In this document: piece by piece, positions 18,162 to 27,910 of the stretch | Layout of the letters: every line of letters starts with the position of its first letter | How positions within the stretch are numbered: the stretch's first letter is position 1 | Assembly (NCBI GenBank): GCA_947631445.1 | Contig: CANRLN010000003.1 | Location: forward strand, 1-64,000 | DNA from: an uncultured Clostridia bacterium | GTDB lineage: Bacteria > Bacillota > Clostridia > Oscillospirales > Ruminococcaceae | Length of the DNA stretch: 64,000 nt | Reading direction: 5' to 3' | Position numbers and translations under genes: made by a program | Notes under the pieces: generated by a model | The model's input: the letters and a program-made list of their open reading frames with translations, nothing else | What the model was told of the DNA's origin: nothing | The model's database searches: none

Positions 18162-18719
18162 ATGGCAAAGACAAACCCACAAACTTTAAAGAAAATCAGC
18201 GTATTTTTAAGCCTTATTTTAAGGCATAGTCCACAAACAATAGGAATAAAACTTGACCATCACGGTTGGGCGGACGTAGACGAACTTATAAAAAAAATCA
18301 ACCGCCACGGAAAATATAAAATTGATTTGAAAATGCTACAACAAATTGTGGCAGAAGATAGCAAACAGCGTTATTCTTTCAGCCAAGACGGCACTAAAAT
18401 ACGGGCAAACCAAGGACATTCAATTCCTGTTGATGTGGAATTAAAAAAAGATATTCCGCCCGATATTCTCTATCATGGCACAGCAGAAAGATTTTACGAC
18501 AGCATAATGCAAAAGGGGCTTGTTCCCATGTCAAGACTGTATGTGCATTTATCCAAGGATACAAAAACTGCCGAAACGGTAGGCAAAAGACACGGCAAGC
18601 CTATAATATTTGAAATAAACGCAAAACAGATGCAGACGGACGGCTATGAATTTTTTCTTTCGGAAAATGGCGTGTGGTTGACAAAAGCCGTTCCAACAAA
18701 ATATTTAAAGAAAATATAA
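18162..18719 (+). CDS. kptA: RNA 2'-phosphotransferase (Tpt1/KptA family)
   Basis: A 185-residue KptA. Eukaryotic Tpt1 removes the 2'-phosphate at tRNA splice junctions using NAD; the role in bacteria is unclear. Family signatures are LILRHSPQTIGIKLDHHGW (N-terminal winged-helix lobe), IRANQGHS and YHGT (NAD-binding lobe, about 107). RBS GGAGAAAAAAT precedes the ATG. It follows the nifJ terminator and precedes its own, so it is read through or has a weak promoter of its own. KptA is often a mobile accessory gene in bacteria. Confidence 0.9.
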   Translation: MAKTNPQTLKKISVFLSLILRHSPQTIGIKLDHHGWADVDELIKKINRHGKYKIDLKMLQQIVAEDSKQRYSFSQDGTKIRANQGHSIPVDVELKKDIPPDILYHGTAERFYDSIMQKGLVPMSRLYVHLSKDTKTAETVGKRHGKPIIFEINAKQMQTDGYEFFLSENGVWLTKAVPTKYLKKI

Positions 18720-18726
18720 AAATAAA

Positions 18727-18766
18727 ACTGCTACACTAAAAATTAAAATAGTGTAGCAGTCTTTTT
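18727..18766. terminator. Bidirectional terminator (kptA and the lipoprotein gene)
   Basis: Perfect twelve-base stem ACTGCTACACTA/TAGTGTAGCAGT (18727-18738 with 18749-18760). CTTTTTTG follows on plus and TTTTATT on minus. Confidence 0.8.
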
Positions 18767-18818
18767 TGTTTTGTTATCTTTTTCTTTTGTATATATCTAT
18801 GGTTTTATTTATTGCCTA

Positions 18819-21359
18819 TTAGGATTTTTCAGAAAGGTAGATGGACATTCTCGACTGAACAGCCTTTGCAGTCTGTTGAGCGTCCTTGTCGCCAGAGAAC
18901 AAAGCACTAAGTTCTTCGTTGATAATATCCGTAATATCCATATCATAGTTCATAATGCTATTCTGCTTTTCAAGCCATGCAATAAACTCGTCCATTTCTG
19001 CCTGTGTGGGCTGACCGATTGTAATTTCCTTATCCTCGCCGGAAAGATAGAAGGTTCTATCCTCGGTTATTTCCTTGCCTTTTTCATCCTTATAATTTGC
19101 AGGTTTCATAGCTTCCTGTGCTTTCTTTTCAAGGGCAGATTTCTTAACTGGCAAATTAAAATCCATATTGCTTTGTTTTTCATCTGAAAGAACCGACTTC
19201 AAAAACTCCCAGCACTGGTCAGCATACTTTGTTTTAGAAGAAATTGCATATACACCGCTTGCAGAGATTATAGCAGACGACGAACCATTTATCTTAGGCA
19301 AACCGATAAAGTTCACACCATCTTTGAAATATCCCTTGTTGTATTCTTGGAAATTGGTCATATCATAAATATTAGCATTATAAATATAAGCTTTTCCGTT
19401 TCTACAAGCGGACTCCTGATTTCTCCATTTATCCTCGTCCCAGGTTTGGTTATCATAGTAGTTTTGGTAATCCTCATCTGTCCAATCGGTTGTGTCCTCT
19501 CCTGTTTCAATGGAAATGCCGTCGTTTGGCAGGTCTTTGATAAAGTCAAGCAGTTTTATAAAATCTTCGCTATCGAAAGAACAGGTTGAGTTTTTAAAAT
19601 CAATAAATGAATTGAGATTTGCATAAACAAGATAGTTAAGAATTGTTTCACGGTCAAGGTTACCTGTGTTCATAAAGGTTTTTCCGCTGTCCATGTTTTT
19701 ATAGAAATCAACAAATTCATCAAATGTCCAACCGTCTTTATAGTCTTTGAAAACTTCCTTGTCGCCTACCCATGTCATAAGTCCCCAGCTTGTGCAAATA
19801 CCATAAAGTTTGCCGTCAAATTCATAAGCTGAAAAGATGTTCTCAAGAAAATCCTCTTTCTTAATGTCGCTATCCTTTTCAAACATTGTGTTTAAATCAA
19901 TAAAAGCACCCTTGGATTGCAAATCATTAATCTTTGAACCCAACAGTTCAAGTGAAACAATGTCAGGAGCATTGCCGGTTGTAAGGTCATTTTTGTATTG
20001 ATTATATGCGGCACTTGCATCCTCGTCATCTTCAGAAACATACTGGCTATAATCTTTAACTATAATCTTATATTTATCCTGCGATTTGTTAAATTCAGCA
20101 ACCTGCTTAGAAACTTCTGTATTGGTATAGTAAACTCCGAGGGTTATTGTTTCAATATTCTTCAAATCCTCGTCCGACACTCTCGAAAGTTTAACAAGGT
20201 TTGCTGAATTGCCGTCATCGGAATTAAGAACTGCAATAAAATCACCGTTTTCAAGGGCAATCATTCCCGTTTCTGTGCTAATGGCATATTCCGAAACAGA
20301 AGAATTTCTCCAATTTACAATCTCGGTTTTCTTGCCTGCATCATAGTCAACAGAATATACGCCGTTCTGGTTATAGCTGTAAAGTTTACCATCTGTTCCA
20401 ACAAAAATTCGGTTGTCGGCATAATCCGAATTGTTAGCTTTCATATCCTTTGGGTCGGAGAGTTTGCCTGTTCCAATATCCAGTTTTGCAACCTTGCTTT
20501 GATAGTCATCATTTGACTGATAGGAAATCATAACGGTTTTGTCGTCAAGTGCAACCATATTTGTAATCCAACCTATATTGCCGTCAATTGTTTTTTCCTC
20601 ACCTGCACCATCATTTTCATCAAAAGTATAATAGCTGTGTGTTTCTGCTCCGCTTTCGTTATCATAAGAATCTTTAAATATAATATATTTTCCATTATTC
20701 TTTACAACACTTTCAATACTGCTGGAATTGCCACCGTCCTGTTCAATCTTTCGGCTTTCAATTTCTTTTCCTGAAACAAATTTTCCGTCCTTGTCAAATT
20801 TAGCAAAATAAGAAGTGTTTTTAAAATCTTTATAATATTCGTCAACCTGTTTTTGGTCTTCCCAATCAACATCTTCAGCCTTAAGTCCACTTGCCGAAAC
20901 GCCGTAGGAAATAACCTGATACAATCCGCCGTCGTCGGTTTCTTCCATAGCCATTATGTATGCAGCGTCGTTCTTTTGTGGGTTTGCATCGTCAGAAATG
21001 CCGTCATAGGAAAGTTTTGTAAGCTCCTTGCCGTCAAAGCTGACCTTTGAAGTGTTTTCAGTTCCGTCTTCGTCATAATAACTAAGCCACAAAGCGTCTT
21101 TGCCTGAAGCACAAATACGTCTTACACTATCTATTTTTTTGTCACTAAAAGTCAAGTTCTCTTGAGTGTAAACATTAGTATATTCCGCCTTAACCTGCTG
21201 GGTTGCTCCGCCGTTGCTATCCTGCTCACCTGTGGTTGTGTTTGCAGTGCTATTATTGTTTGTCTTTTTGCCTTCGCAACCGCTAAACATAGCAAGGCTC
21301 ATCACAAGAGCTGTTGTTGCACAAACTAATTTTTTTACAATTGAATTTTGAGTTTTCAT
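18819..21359 (-). CDS. Large lipoprotein with C-terminal ABC solute-binding domain (paralogue A)
   Basis: An 846-residue lipoprotein. I chose the ATG at 21359, with AGGAGG upstream. The signal ends in LAMFSGC (lipid Cys about 28), then a Thr/Asn linker. Residues about 60-400 are strand-rich with recurring patterns such as TDGKLYSYNQNGVYSVDYD, which I read as a beta-propeller-like region (inference). Residues about 405-846 are a family 1 solute-binding domain: ITLGVYYTNTEVSKQVAEFN, NAPDIVSLE, WTFDEFVDFYKNM, QCWEFLKSVLSDE. It is the last gene of the transport locus and has its own promoter (21441-21469). Its paralogue is immediately upstream. The ligand is probably a carbohydrate because of the MalF/MalG-like permeases, but it is not visible in the sequence. 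Confidence 0.75.
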   Translation of the reverse strand: MKTQNSIVKKLVCATTALVMSLAMFSGCEGKKTNNNSTANTTTGEQDSNGGATQQVKAEYTNVYTQENLTFSDKKIDSVRRICASGKDALWLSYYDEDGTENTSKVSFDGKELTKLSYDGISDDANPQKNDAAYIMAMEETDDGGLYQVISYGVSASGLKAEDVDWEDQKQVDEYYKDFKNTSYFAKFDKDGKFVSGKEIESRKIEQDGGNSSSIESVVKNNGKYIIFKDSYDNESGAETHSYYTFDENDGAGEEKTIDGNIGWITNMVALDDKTVMISYQSNDDYQSKVAKLDIGTGKLSDPKDMKANNSDYADNRIFVGTDGKLYSYNQNGVYSVDYDAGKKTEIVNWRNSSVSEYAISTETGMIALENGDFIAVLNSDDGNSANLVKLSRVSDEDLKNIETITLGVYYTNTEVSKQVAEFNKSQDKYKIIVKDYSQYVSEDDEDASAAYNQYKNDLTTGNAPDIVSLELLGSKINDLQSKGAFIDLNTMFEKDSDIKKEDFLENIFSAYEFDGKLYGICTSWGLMTWVGDKEVFKDYKDGWTFDEFVDFYKNMDSGKTFMNTGNLDRETILNYLVYANLNSFIDFKNSTCSFDSEDFIKLLDFIKDLPNDGISIETGEDTTDWTDEDYQNYYDNQTWDEDKWRNQESACRNGKAYIYNANIYDMTNFQEYNKGYFKDGVNFIGLPKINGSSSAIISASGVYAISSKTKYADQCWEFLKSVLSDEKQSNMDFNLPVKKSALEKKAQEAMKPANYKDEKGKEITEDRTFYLSGEDKEITIGQPTQAEMDEFIAWLEKQNSIMNYDMDITDIINEELSALFSGDKDAQQTAKAVQSRMSIYLSEKS

Positions 21360-21440
21360 AAAATTTTCCTCCAAGTTCTAAATATCAAAACAATGCTTTT
21401 TGCATTGTAGTAATAACTAATTTGATTTTGTTATATATAC

Positions 21441-21469
21441 AATATATCACACAAATTTAAATATGTCAA
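21441..21469 (-). promoter_or_regulatory. Internal promoter before lipoprotein paralogue A
   Basis: TTGACA (21464-21469), 17-bp spacer, TATATT (21441-21446), in the 133-bp gap between the two lipoprotein genes. It would allow paralogue A to be made separately from the rest of the locus. Confidence 0.7.
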
Positions 21470-21492
21470 GCAGAATAATTTGGTTTTGTGTA

Positions 21493-23958
21493 TTACTCAT
21501 GTTCACTAAGATAAATTAAAATTCTATCCTGAATATTTTTAGCTGTTTTTTTGGAATCCTGCTTGTCGTTATAGAAACTTTGACATTCTTCGTTTATAAT
21601 ATTATAAATTTCCTCAGAATAGTCCGAATAGGCTTCAAGGGTATCAATAAAATCACGGAACGGTTTTAAATCCTCCCAAGTGGGATAACCTATATCCTCC
21701 TCTTTGTCGCCAACTTGAATGGTGTTTGGATAAACCTTAACATTTCCGTTTTCGTCTGTATAAGAGCTGACCTCTGTTTCATAACGCAAATTTTTTTCAA
21801 AAGTACTGCGACTTACCGAATAACCATATGTTTGTGAGTTCATAATTATTTTAAGAAACTCCCAACACTGTTCGGGATATTTGCTTGATGATAGTATACC
21901 GTATTTGTTATAGGTGTAAACGGTGGTTGGACGGGTACTGCCTATGGTTGGAAAACCGATAAATTTCATACCATTTGGAAAATAGGTATTTTTTTCACGC
22001 CAGTAGTCGCTCATATTTGCCATATGTTCCTCACGCACAAAAGCGTTGCCGTTTCGCATTGCCATAATTTGTTTATAAGATTTATCATTAAAATCACTAT
22101 TGCTTGTGTTATTATTTTCAAACTCTTTCAAATAATCCTCATCTGTCCAATTGGTTGTATCTTCGCCAGTGTCTATTGCTATTTGGTCGTTTGGGAGAGT
22201 TTTCATAAATTCAAGCAACTTTATAAATTCGGGAGTGTTGAAAGAACAAGAAGAATTTCGCAAATCTATAAAATTATCAAGATTTGAAAGTATAAGTGAA
22301 CTTTTAAGACCGGTTCGGTCGGCACTGCCTGTTTCAAAAAAAGCTTTTCCTTCAGGTATATTATTATAGAAATCTATAAATTCATCGGTTGTCCAGCCAT
22401 CACTGAAATTCTTTGCAACCTCGCCCTGCTCATCGCAAGCCCAAAAATTAACCATGAAACAACTGCATATTCCCATAAGTTTTCCGTCATATTCGCAGGC
22501 TTTTAAAATTCCGCTGTAATAATCTTCAGGTTTTATGCTTTCGTCCTGTTGAAACATTGTGTAAAGGTCAACAAACATTCCCTTTTTGGCAAAGCTGTAA
22601 ACATTTTTATTTATAAGGTCGAAACTTATAATATCGGGGGCGTTGCCTGCGGCAATATCTGTATTTAATTGTTTGTAAGCTTCGTCCGAATTGCCATTAT
22701 AGCCTGCATAGTTTTTAGCCACAATTTTATATTTGTCTTGAGAAGCATTATATTCGGCAATCTGACTTAAAATATCATCATCTTGACCCACGGCAACAGT
22801 TATTGTCTGTATATTTTCAAGGGATTTCGGGTCTGCCTGCTTAAGACGAATAAGCCTTTCATTTTCCCAATTTTCATCAGTCATAACTGCAAGAAAATCG
22901 CCATTTTCAAGTGGAAAAACTGTTGTTATCTTTGTGCCATCAATTGAAGAATTAGTATAATTTACAATCAATTGCTTTTTGGAATTTTCAAGGTCAAGGG
23001 AATATATTCCGTTCTCGTCATAGGCATAATATTTGCCGTCAATTCCCTTAATCTCATTAAATAAATAACCGCCTGTGTTAAGCGAATCAACGCTTTTTTC
23101 CTCGCCAGTTTTTCCGCTTTCAATATCAAAAGTAAACCACTTTTCTTTGCAATCACTTGTATTGTAAAAAGCAATTGCTGTTTTGTCGTCCTGCGGAACA
23201 ATTATTTTTAAAAAATTATCTGTTTTTTTAAGCTTATTTAGCTTAGAAACGGTCTTTTTTCCATCATACATCATATAAAATGGATTATCGCTTGTTTTGT
23301 CAGCAATCATAAAACTGCCGTTTTCCATTGGACAAATATCAAAATAACAATATCTGTCCCCCTCTTCGGAAGAATAAATAGGCTGATTGCTTACATAGTT
23401 TCCCTCGTTATCAAATCTAACAGCATAGTAATGTGAAATAACATGACTATAATATTCGTCCCCCTCGTTGGTGGTGAAATTCACTTTGTTTCTGTCTGTT
23501 CCCACAGTAGACTCCTCAATGCAGATAAGCTGAATAAATCCTCCATCGTCCGCTATTGCAAAGCTTGTATTATAAGGCGAAACATTTTTTTTGAGTTCTT
23601 CTGGAACCTCATCAAGTTTTGCCTTGCAAATCTCACTGCCGTTTTCAATTCCGACCTTTGAAACTTTAATGTCGACAACGTTTCCATTTCCGTCATTAAT
23701 TTTATAGGAAACCCAATAACCTGCAGCTGATTTTCCAATAACATTAATCTGGCTTGCTACATCATCAGTAAAATCAAGCGTTTGATATTTATACACTCCT
23801 TTAAACTCATCAGCAATGCTACTTTCATCATCTGCCTTTTGAATATCTACTTCCTGTTTTATTACGGTTTTTTCTTTTTCTTTTCTCTCACAGCCGAACA
23901 TACAAACAAGCAATGCAAGAGCCGTCATACTACAAACTATTTTTTTAATCTTTTTCAT
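21493..23958 (-). CDS. Large lipoprotein with C-terminal ABC solute-binding domain (paralogue B)
   Basis: An 821-residue paralogue of the product at 18819-21359 with the same order: lipoprotein signal ending LLVCMFGC, propeller-like region (IDGKYYAYDENGIYSLDLE), then a solute-binding domain (ITVAVGQDDDILSQIAEYN, GNAPDIISFD, WTTDEFIDFYNNI, QCWEFLKIIMNS). The start is the ATG at 23958, with GGGGTGAT upstream. The two proteins share segments such as the FIDLRNSSCSF/FIDFKNSTCSF pair and IDTGEDTTNWTDEDY/IETGEDTTDWTDEDY, so they arose by tandem duplication. A hairpin (23985-24016) separates it from the MacB-like gene. Confidence 0.75.
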   Translation of the reverse strand: MKKIKKIVCSMTALALLVCMFGCERKEKEKTVIKQEVDIQKADDESSIADEFKGVYKYQTLDFTDDVASQINVIGKSAAGYWVSYKINDGNGNVVDIKVSKVGIENGSEICKAKLDEVPEELKKNVSPYNTSFAIADDGGFIQLICIEESTVGTDRNKVNFTTNEGDEYYSHVISHYYAVRFDNEGNYVSNQPIYSSEEGDRYCYFDICPMENGSFMIADKTSDNPFYMMYDGKKTVSKLNKLKKTDNFLKIIVPQDDKTAIAFYNTSDCKEKWFTFDIESGKTGEEKSVDSLNTGGYLFNEIKGIDGKYYAYDENGIYSLDLENSKKQLIVNYTNSSIDGTKITTVFPLENGDFLAVMTDENWENERLIRLKQADPKSLENIQTITVAVGQDDDILSQIAEYNASQDKYKIVAKNYAGYNGNSDEAYKQLNTDIAAGNAPDIISFDLINKNVYSFAKKGMFVDLYTMFQQDESIKPEDYYSGILKACEYDGKLMGICSCFMVNFWACDEQGEVAKNFSDGWTTDEFIDFYNNIPEGKAFFETGSADRTGLKSSLILSNLDNFIDLRNSSCSFNTPEFIKLLEFMKTLPNDQIAIDTGEDTTNWTDEDYLKEFENNNTSNSDFNDKSYKQIMAMRNGNAFVREEHMANMSDYWREKNTYFPNGMKFIGFPTIGSTRPTTVYTYNKYGILSSSKYPEQCWEFLKIIMNSQTYGYSVSRSTFEKNLRYETEVSSYTDENGNVKVYPNTIQVGDKEEDIGYPTWEDLKPFRDFIDTLEAYSDYSEEIYNIINEECQSFYNDKQDSKKTAKNIQDRILIYLSEHE

Positions 23959-23984
23959 ACAAATCACCCCTTTTTAATTATATT

Positions 23985-24016
23985 TGATTTCCAACCATAG
24001 GCTGGGAAAACAATCA
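23985..24016. repeat. Dispersed hairpin repeat
   Basis: Inverted repeat TTGATTTCCAACC (left arm), loop ATA, GGCTGGGAAAACAATCAA (right arm, imperfect), in the 59-bp gap inside the transport locus. It could act as a processing or partial termination site between the membrane genes and the lipoproteins. Confidence 0.55.
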
Positions 24017-24017
24017 A

Positions 24018-25172
24018 TTAAAATATATTTTTGCCTTTTTTAACCATGCGTTTGTATCTTATATCATAGATTTTATCCATAATTGCGTTATACAGTTCTG
24101 CCGTTGTCTTGTATTTTCTCATTCCCCAAAGCCTTCCAATAAACCAAAGTATCCACAAAACAACCGGTATTATAAGCACAAGTCTTATAACATAGATTAT
24201 CTGAACATAAACTTGATTTATTCTTGCGGCATTCTCCCAAAACATATAGCCCATTTCATTTTCTACAACAACATCTTCGCCCAGCTTTTTAAGGTGTTCC
24301 CATGTGTTTTTATAACTGTAACGTTTGCTGTTATCTACTATTTCATAGCCGTTTTCGCCACAAAGATTATAGACCGCCTGCCTTACCGCCTCATGTCCAT
24401 ATTCTTTTATTGGTTCGGGGAGAACTGCTTGATAGCAGGTTATTTTTGAATTGTCTGCCGGTTTATTTTCTGGCTTTTTTTCCTTGCTGTTTTTGGAATT
24501 TTCTTCATTGCTTGAATTTTGTTTACCTTGAAAATATCTGTTATAGTTTACATACACTCTTGACCTTGTACCTTGTGCTATTTCTCCCGCTTTGCCTGAA
24601 AGCGGTTCGACAACCCCTGCAACTGTAAAGGAAACATCACCTATAATTATCGGCATTCCCACAACATCGCTTGAACCAAACACATTAAATGCAAGTCGCT
24701 TGTCTATAACCACATAATCATTCATAAGGTCGCTGTCGGAAAAATAGTTGCCCTTAACCAGCTTAAAACTGTTGATTGCAAAAAAATCTCCGCCAACCGC
24801 TGTGCCTTTTGCCTTAAGAATAATGCTTCTACTTCCTCTTACCTCCACATCGCCTATATCGGCGGAATATGCGTCCAGCCAAACCCGTTTGTCTTTGTTC
24901 TCCACATCAAAGGAGGATTGCTTAAGTTTATCGTTTATTGTTTCTCTTATTGTTGCAATAGCAAGCGTATCTATATTAGTATTTGCTGAAAAGTTGCAAC
25001 TTGTAAGGCAAGCATCTTTACCACCATTTGCCCACCTTTCGCCTGCTGTTTCGGTTGGGAGTTTGTTTATTATATTAATTCTAACAAATCCCAAAACAAC
25101 AAACAATACAAGGCACACAAGACACACTACAAAAACTATAATTCTTGTTTTTTTGGATTTTTCTCTTTCCAT
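24018..25172 (-). CDS. MacB-like periplasmic-core membrane protein without FtsX permease core
   Basis: A 384-residue protein with an N-terminal helix (about 8-31), an extracytoplasmic domain (about 40-310) and a C-terminal helix pair (about 320-350) plus a short basic tail. The outer domain has MacB_PCD-like segments: GGDFFAINSFKLVKGNYFSD, DYVVIDKRLAFNVFGSSDVV, and the GMPIIIGDVSFTVAGVVEP strand. A true MacB/FtsX permease has four helices and an ATPase partner; neither is here. An Asn/Lys/Ser/Glu-rich insert interrupts the outer domain at about 213-235. It is 12 bp from the HlyD-like gene and cotranscribed. Function is unknown; a structural part of a transporter is inference. Confidence 0.6.
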   Translation of the reverse strand: MEREKSKKTRIIVFVVCLVCLVLFVVLGFVRINIINKLPTETAGERWANGGKDACLTSCNFSANTNIDTLAIATIRETINDKLKQSSFDVENKDKRVWLDAYSADIGDVEVRGSRSIILKAKGTAVGGDFFAINSFKLVKGNYFSDSDLMNDYVVIDKRLAFNVFGSSDVVGMPIIIGDVSFTVAGVVEPLSGKAGEIAQGTRSRVYVNYNRYFQGKQNSSNEENSKNSKEKKPENKPADNSKITCYQAVLPEPIKEYGHEAVRQAVYNLCGENGYEIVDNSKRYSYKNTWEHLKKLGEDVVVENEMGYMFWENAARINQVYVQIIYVIRLVLIIPVVLWILWFIGRLWGMRKYKTTAELYNAIMDKIYDIRYKRMVKKGKNIF

Positions 25173-25184
25173 ACTGCCCTCGCC

Positions 25185-26960
25185 TTACTTGCTGTCGGTT
25201 TTATCCGTTTTATCGTGGAGTCTAACCTGTGAACCCGCTTCAACGTCCTTTTCAGCTGCGGTTATAACATAGGAATCCTTTGAAATATCTCCACTAACTG
25301 CCGCCGAAGTATCATCGGTAACAATAACCTTTACTTCTCTTTTGGTTGCATAGTATCGGTTGCCAAGTGGTGTGGACTGAGAGGTTATTTCAAGCACAAA
25401 CTTTCCGTTTGAATCCTCCATAACCGCACTCTTTGGAACAATATAATCAAACTTTGCACTGGAACATTCCATTGAAATATTAACGGTTACTCCGTCCTCT
25501 ATTTCCTCTCCGCTGACAAGGAACACAAGCAGTCTTGAATCTGCTCCGCCCTCTTTGTTCGCTTTAATGCTTTCAAGGGTTGCGGTTGCTCCCGAATCGT
25601 TTACAACTTCGGCTTTATCACCTATTTTTACCTTTTTAGCTTGTGCTTTGGTAACGCTTACAGAAACTTTATAGCCTTTTTCGGAAAGAACGATGTTTGC
25701 AAGTTCCATATCCTCGGAAGTTGTGTCGCCAACGCTTACATTCACAACTGAAACAACACCCGAATATTTTGCAATAACTTCATCTCCAATGATTTGAGAG
25801 GTCTTGTCATCAGCTTTGCTCTGTTCTTTGGTAAGGTCGGCAATAAGCAATGCCACAACGTCCTTATCAACAGTAATATCGTGGGTTATTTCCTCCTGCT
25901 TTTTTGAGTAAGCCTCTGTTTTATCCTTTGAATTGTTTGTTTTAATTTCAAGGTCGCTTTTAGCATTGTTAATCTGGCTTTCAATATTATAAGCCTCGTT
26001 CAAACTGTTATTAAGTCCGTTTAAAGTTTCAACCGCTGCATTATAGGTTTGCCCTGCCTGCTCATAAGCCTGTGCAAGTTCTTTGGATTGGTCAGCTTCT
26101 CCCATGCCACCCGGAATTTCCTCTCCGTCCTCACCCAAATCAGTTTGTGCTGGAGGGTTTGCAGGGGGAACATAGTTGTTTACTGCATCTGCTGCATCGC
26201 AATAAGCTTTATAAGCCTCGTCAACCGCTTTTTGCTGTTCCTCAATGCTTTTTTCAATGGTCTTTGAGGGGCTTTCCAGCTTTTCGTTTGCCTCCTCAAG
26301 AGCCTTTTGGGCATCTTCAACTGCTTTGGTTGCATCTTCAGCCGCTTTTTTTGCATTTTCAAGGGCGGTTTTCCTTGCTGTGGGCAGTCCATCATATTTT
26401 TCAGAAGAAATATTTGTAATTTGTGTTTCAAGCTGTGCCGACCAGACATTAAAAGCGGCGGTTTTGGTTGAAATGCTTGATTTATCATCAATTCCCTTAG
26501 CTTTATAAATTTCCTCTTTCATCTGCTGTTTTGCTTTTTCCAGCTTTGGTTTTGCCTCGGAAGTATTGCCACCGACCGCAAAGTCATTAAGAGCGGTAAA
26601 ATAAGCTGTCTGATAGGAAAGTTCGTTTTCGTCCGTTTTGTCGGCTTTGGGTTTTAAAGTAAAGAGAACATCTCCCTCTTTTACAGTATCGCCTGCCTTT
26701 ATTTTAATTTCGCTTATCTCTCTTGCTTCGCCTAATGTAACTTTATAGGAAGAATTGCTTTGTGCAACCCCCGAACCTCTGACCCTTTCGGTTATAGTAC
26801 CATCTTTTACATAGCTTGCACTCACTTCGGGGAGTGACGCATTCATAATAGTGTTTGAAAAGAATGTAAGAACAATCATAACTATTATGAAAACGATAAG
26901 TATATTTTTAAGTATAGCCTTTTTGTTTGGTTTTTGTTCAAAAACATTTTCATTGTCCAT
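25185..26960 (-). CDS. HlyD/RND-type membrane-fusion adaptor
   Basis: A 591-residue adaptor: one N-terminal helix (about 15-33), first lipoyl half (about 60-105: EISEIKIKAGDTVKEGDVLF), a long alpha-helical coiled-coil hairpin (about 125-385) with a heptad stretch near 190-250 and a loop rich in Pro and Gly, then the second lipoyl half (AKYSGVVSVVNVSVGDTTSE) and beta-barrel/proximal domains. Such proteins link ABC exporters to the cell exterior in Firmicutes (MacA/YknX-like). Here it stands between importer-type permeases and a MacB-like protein, which is unusual. RBS AAGGAG is 8 bp from the ATG. Confidence 0.75.
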   Translation of the reverse strand: MDNENVFEQKPNKKAILKNILIVFIIVMIVLTFFSNTIMNASLPEVSASYVKDGTITERVRGSGVAQSNSSYKVTLGEAREISEIKIKAGDTVKEGDVLFTLKPKADKTDENELSYQTAYFTALNDFAVGGNTSEAKPKLEKAKQQMKEEIYKAKGIDDKSSISTKTAAFNVWSAQLETQITNISSEKYDGLPTARKTALENAKKAAEDATKAVEDAQKALEEANEKLESPSKTIEKSIEEQQKAVDEAYKAYCDAADAVNNYVPPANPPAQTDLGEDGEEIPGGMGEADQSKELAQAYEQAGQTYNAAVETLNGLNNSLNEAYNIESQINNAKSDLEIKTNNSKDKTEAYSKKQEEITHDITVDKDVVALLIADLTKEQSKADDKTSQIIGDEVIAKYSGVVSVVNVSVGDTTSEDMELANIVLSEKGYKVSVSVTKAQAKKVKIGDKAEVVNDSGATATLESIKANKEGGADSRLLVFLVSGEEIEDGVTVNISMECSSAKFDYIVPKSAVMEDSNGKFVLEITSQSTPLGNRYYATKREVKVIVTDDTSAAVSGDISKDSYVITAAEKDVEAGSQVRLHDKTDKTDSK

Positions 26961-26972
26961 TGTCGTTTCTCC

Positions 26973-27884
26973 TTAACCCTTAATTCCGCCAGAATATGCT
27001 ATTCCCTCAACAAGTGCTTCTTCTCCAATAAGGAACATAAGCAATGTAGGAATCATATAAATTGTAGCAACCGCAAAAGCCAGTGCAATATCCCCCGAAT
27101 TTATTTCGGAAAGAAACACCGAAAGCGGATATTTTGTGCTATCTTTCATCAAAATAAGCGGTTGTTCAACCATATTCCAGTAATCTATAAACACAAGCAT
27201 TCCAACCGACACCAGCGAGCTTTTGCACATTGGCATAAACACCATGGTGAATATCCTCCATTCTCCCGCACCGTCAAGTTTTGCCGCCTCAATATATGCA
27301 GAGGGAATACGCCTCATAACTTTTGTAAGCAAAAACACTGCAAACGGCGAAAAAATTCCGGGGAGTAGCACCGCCCACCTTGTATCAAGTATTCCAAGCT
27401 TGTCGCAAACAAGATAGTTTGGCACAAGTGTTACCTGATAAGGCATAAGATTTATAATAACATACGCAAAAAAGATTATTTCTTTAAGCTTTCCTCTGCA
27501 CCTTGAAAATCCATAAGCCGTAAAGCTTGCAATTACAAGTTGAAAAATCGTTATTGGAACAGTTAGTATAACCGAATTCCAAAATTTCAGTAAATATTGT
27601 GAATTTTTAAAAAGCACTTCTATGTACTGGTCAAAGGTTACTTTATCGGGGATAATTTTAATCTTAATTGATTTAGATATATAGCTGTTGCTTTTCTTGT
27701 CGGGAAAAACCGAACCATAGTTTGCGGTTATTTCGGTTTCGCTCATAAAAGAATCGGCTATTGTAACCACAGTAGGTACTACAAAAAACATTGCAAAAAA
27801 TATAGCTACTACTGTATAAAATATTATTGCCGTTTTAGATTTAAACCAAGCAAAACTTTTTTTCTTTTTCTTAACACTGTCCAT
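26973..27884 (-). CDS. Sugar ABC transporter permease, MalG/AraQ-like
   Basis: A 303-residue inner-membrane permease of the carbohydrate uptake (CUT1) type. It has six helices, the first near 20-40, and the EAA loop AYIEAAKLDGAGEWRIF (about 195), which contacts the ATPase. A longer than usual outer loop follows helix 1 (DSFMSETEITANYG...). It ends GGIKG as many MalG proteins do. It pairs with the permease at 27911-28837. No ATPase gene is near, so a shared MsmX/MsmK-like ATPase encoded elsewhere is likely (inference). Confidence 0.85.
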   Translation of the reverse strand: MDSVKKKKKSFAWFKSKTAIIFYTVVAIFFAMFFVVPTVVTIADSFMSETEITANYGSVFPDKKSNSYISKSIKIKIIPDKVTFDQYIEVLFKNSQYLLKFWNSVILTVPITIFQLVIASFTAYGFSRCRGKLKEIIFFAYVIINLMPYQVTLVPNYLVCDKLGILDTRWAVLLPGIFSPFAVFLLTKVMRRIPSAYIEAAKLDGAGEWRIFTMVFMPMCKSSLVSVGMLVFIDYWNMVEQPLILMKDSTKYPLSVFLSEINSGDIALAFAVATIYMIPTLLMFLIGEEALVEGIAYSGGIKG

Positions 27885-27910
27885 CTCAAAAAATTTCCTC
27901 TTTAAATATT

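Noticed and set aside
18162-18719. kptA as part of a defence or RNA-repair cassette
   Set aside because: No ligase, nuclease or toxin-like gene is beside it; it is flanked by terminators and housekeeping genes.
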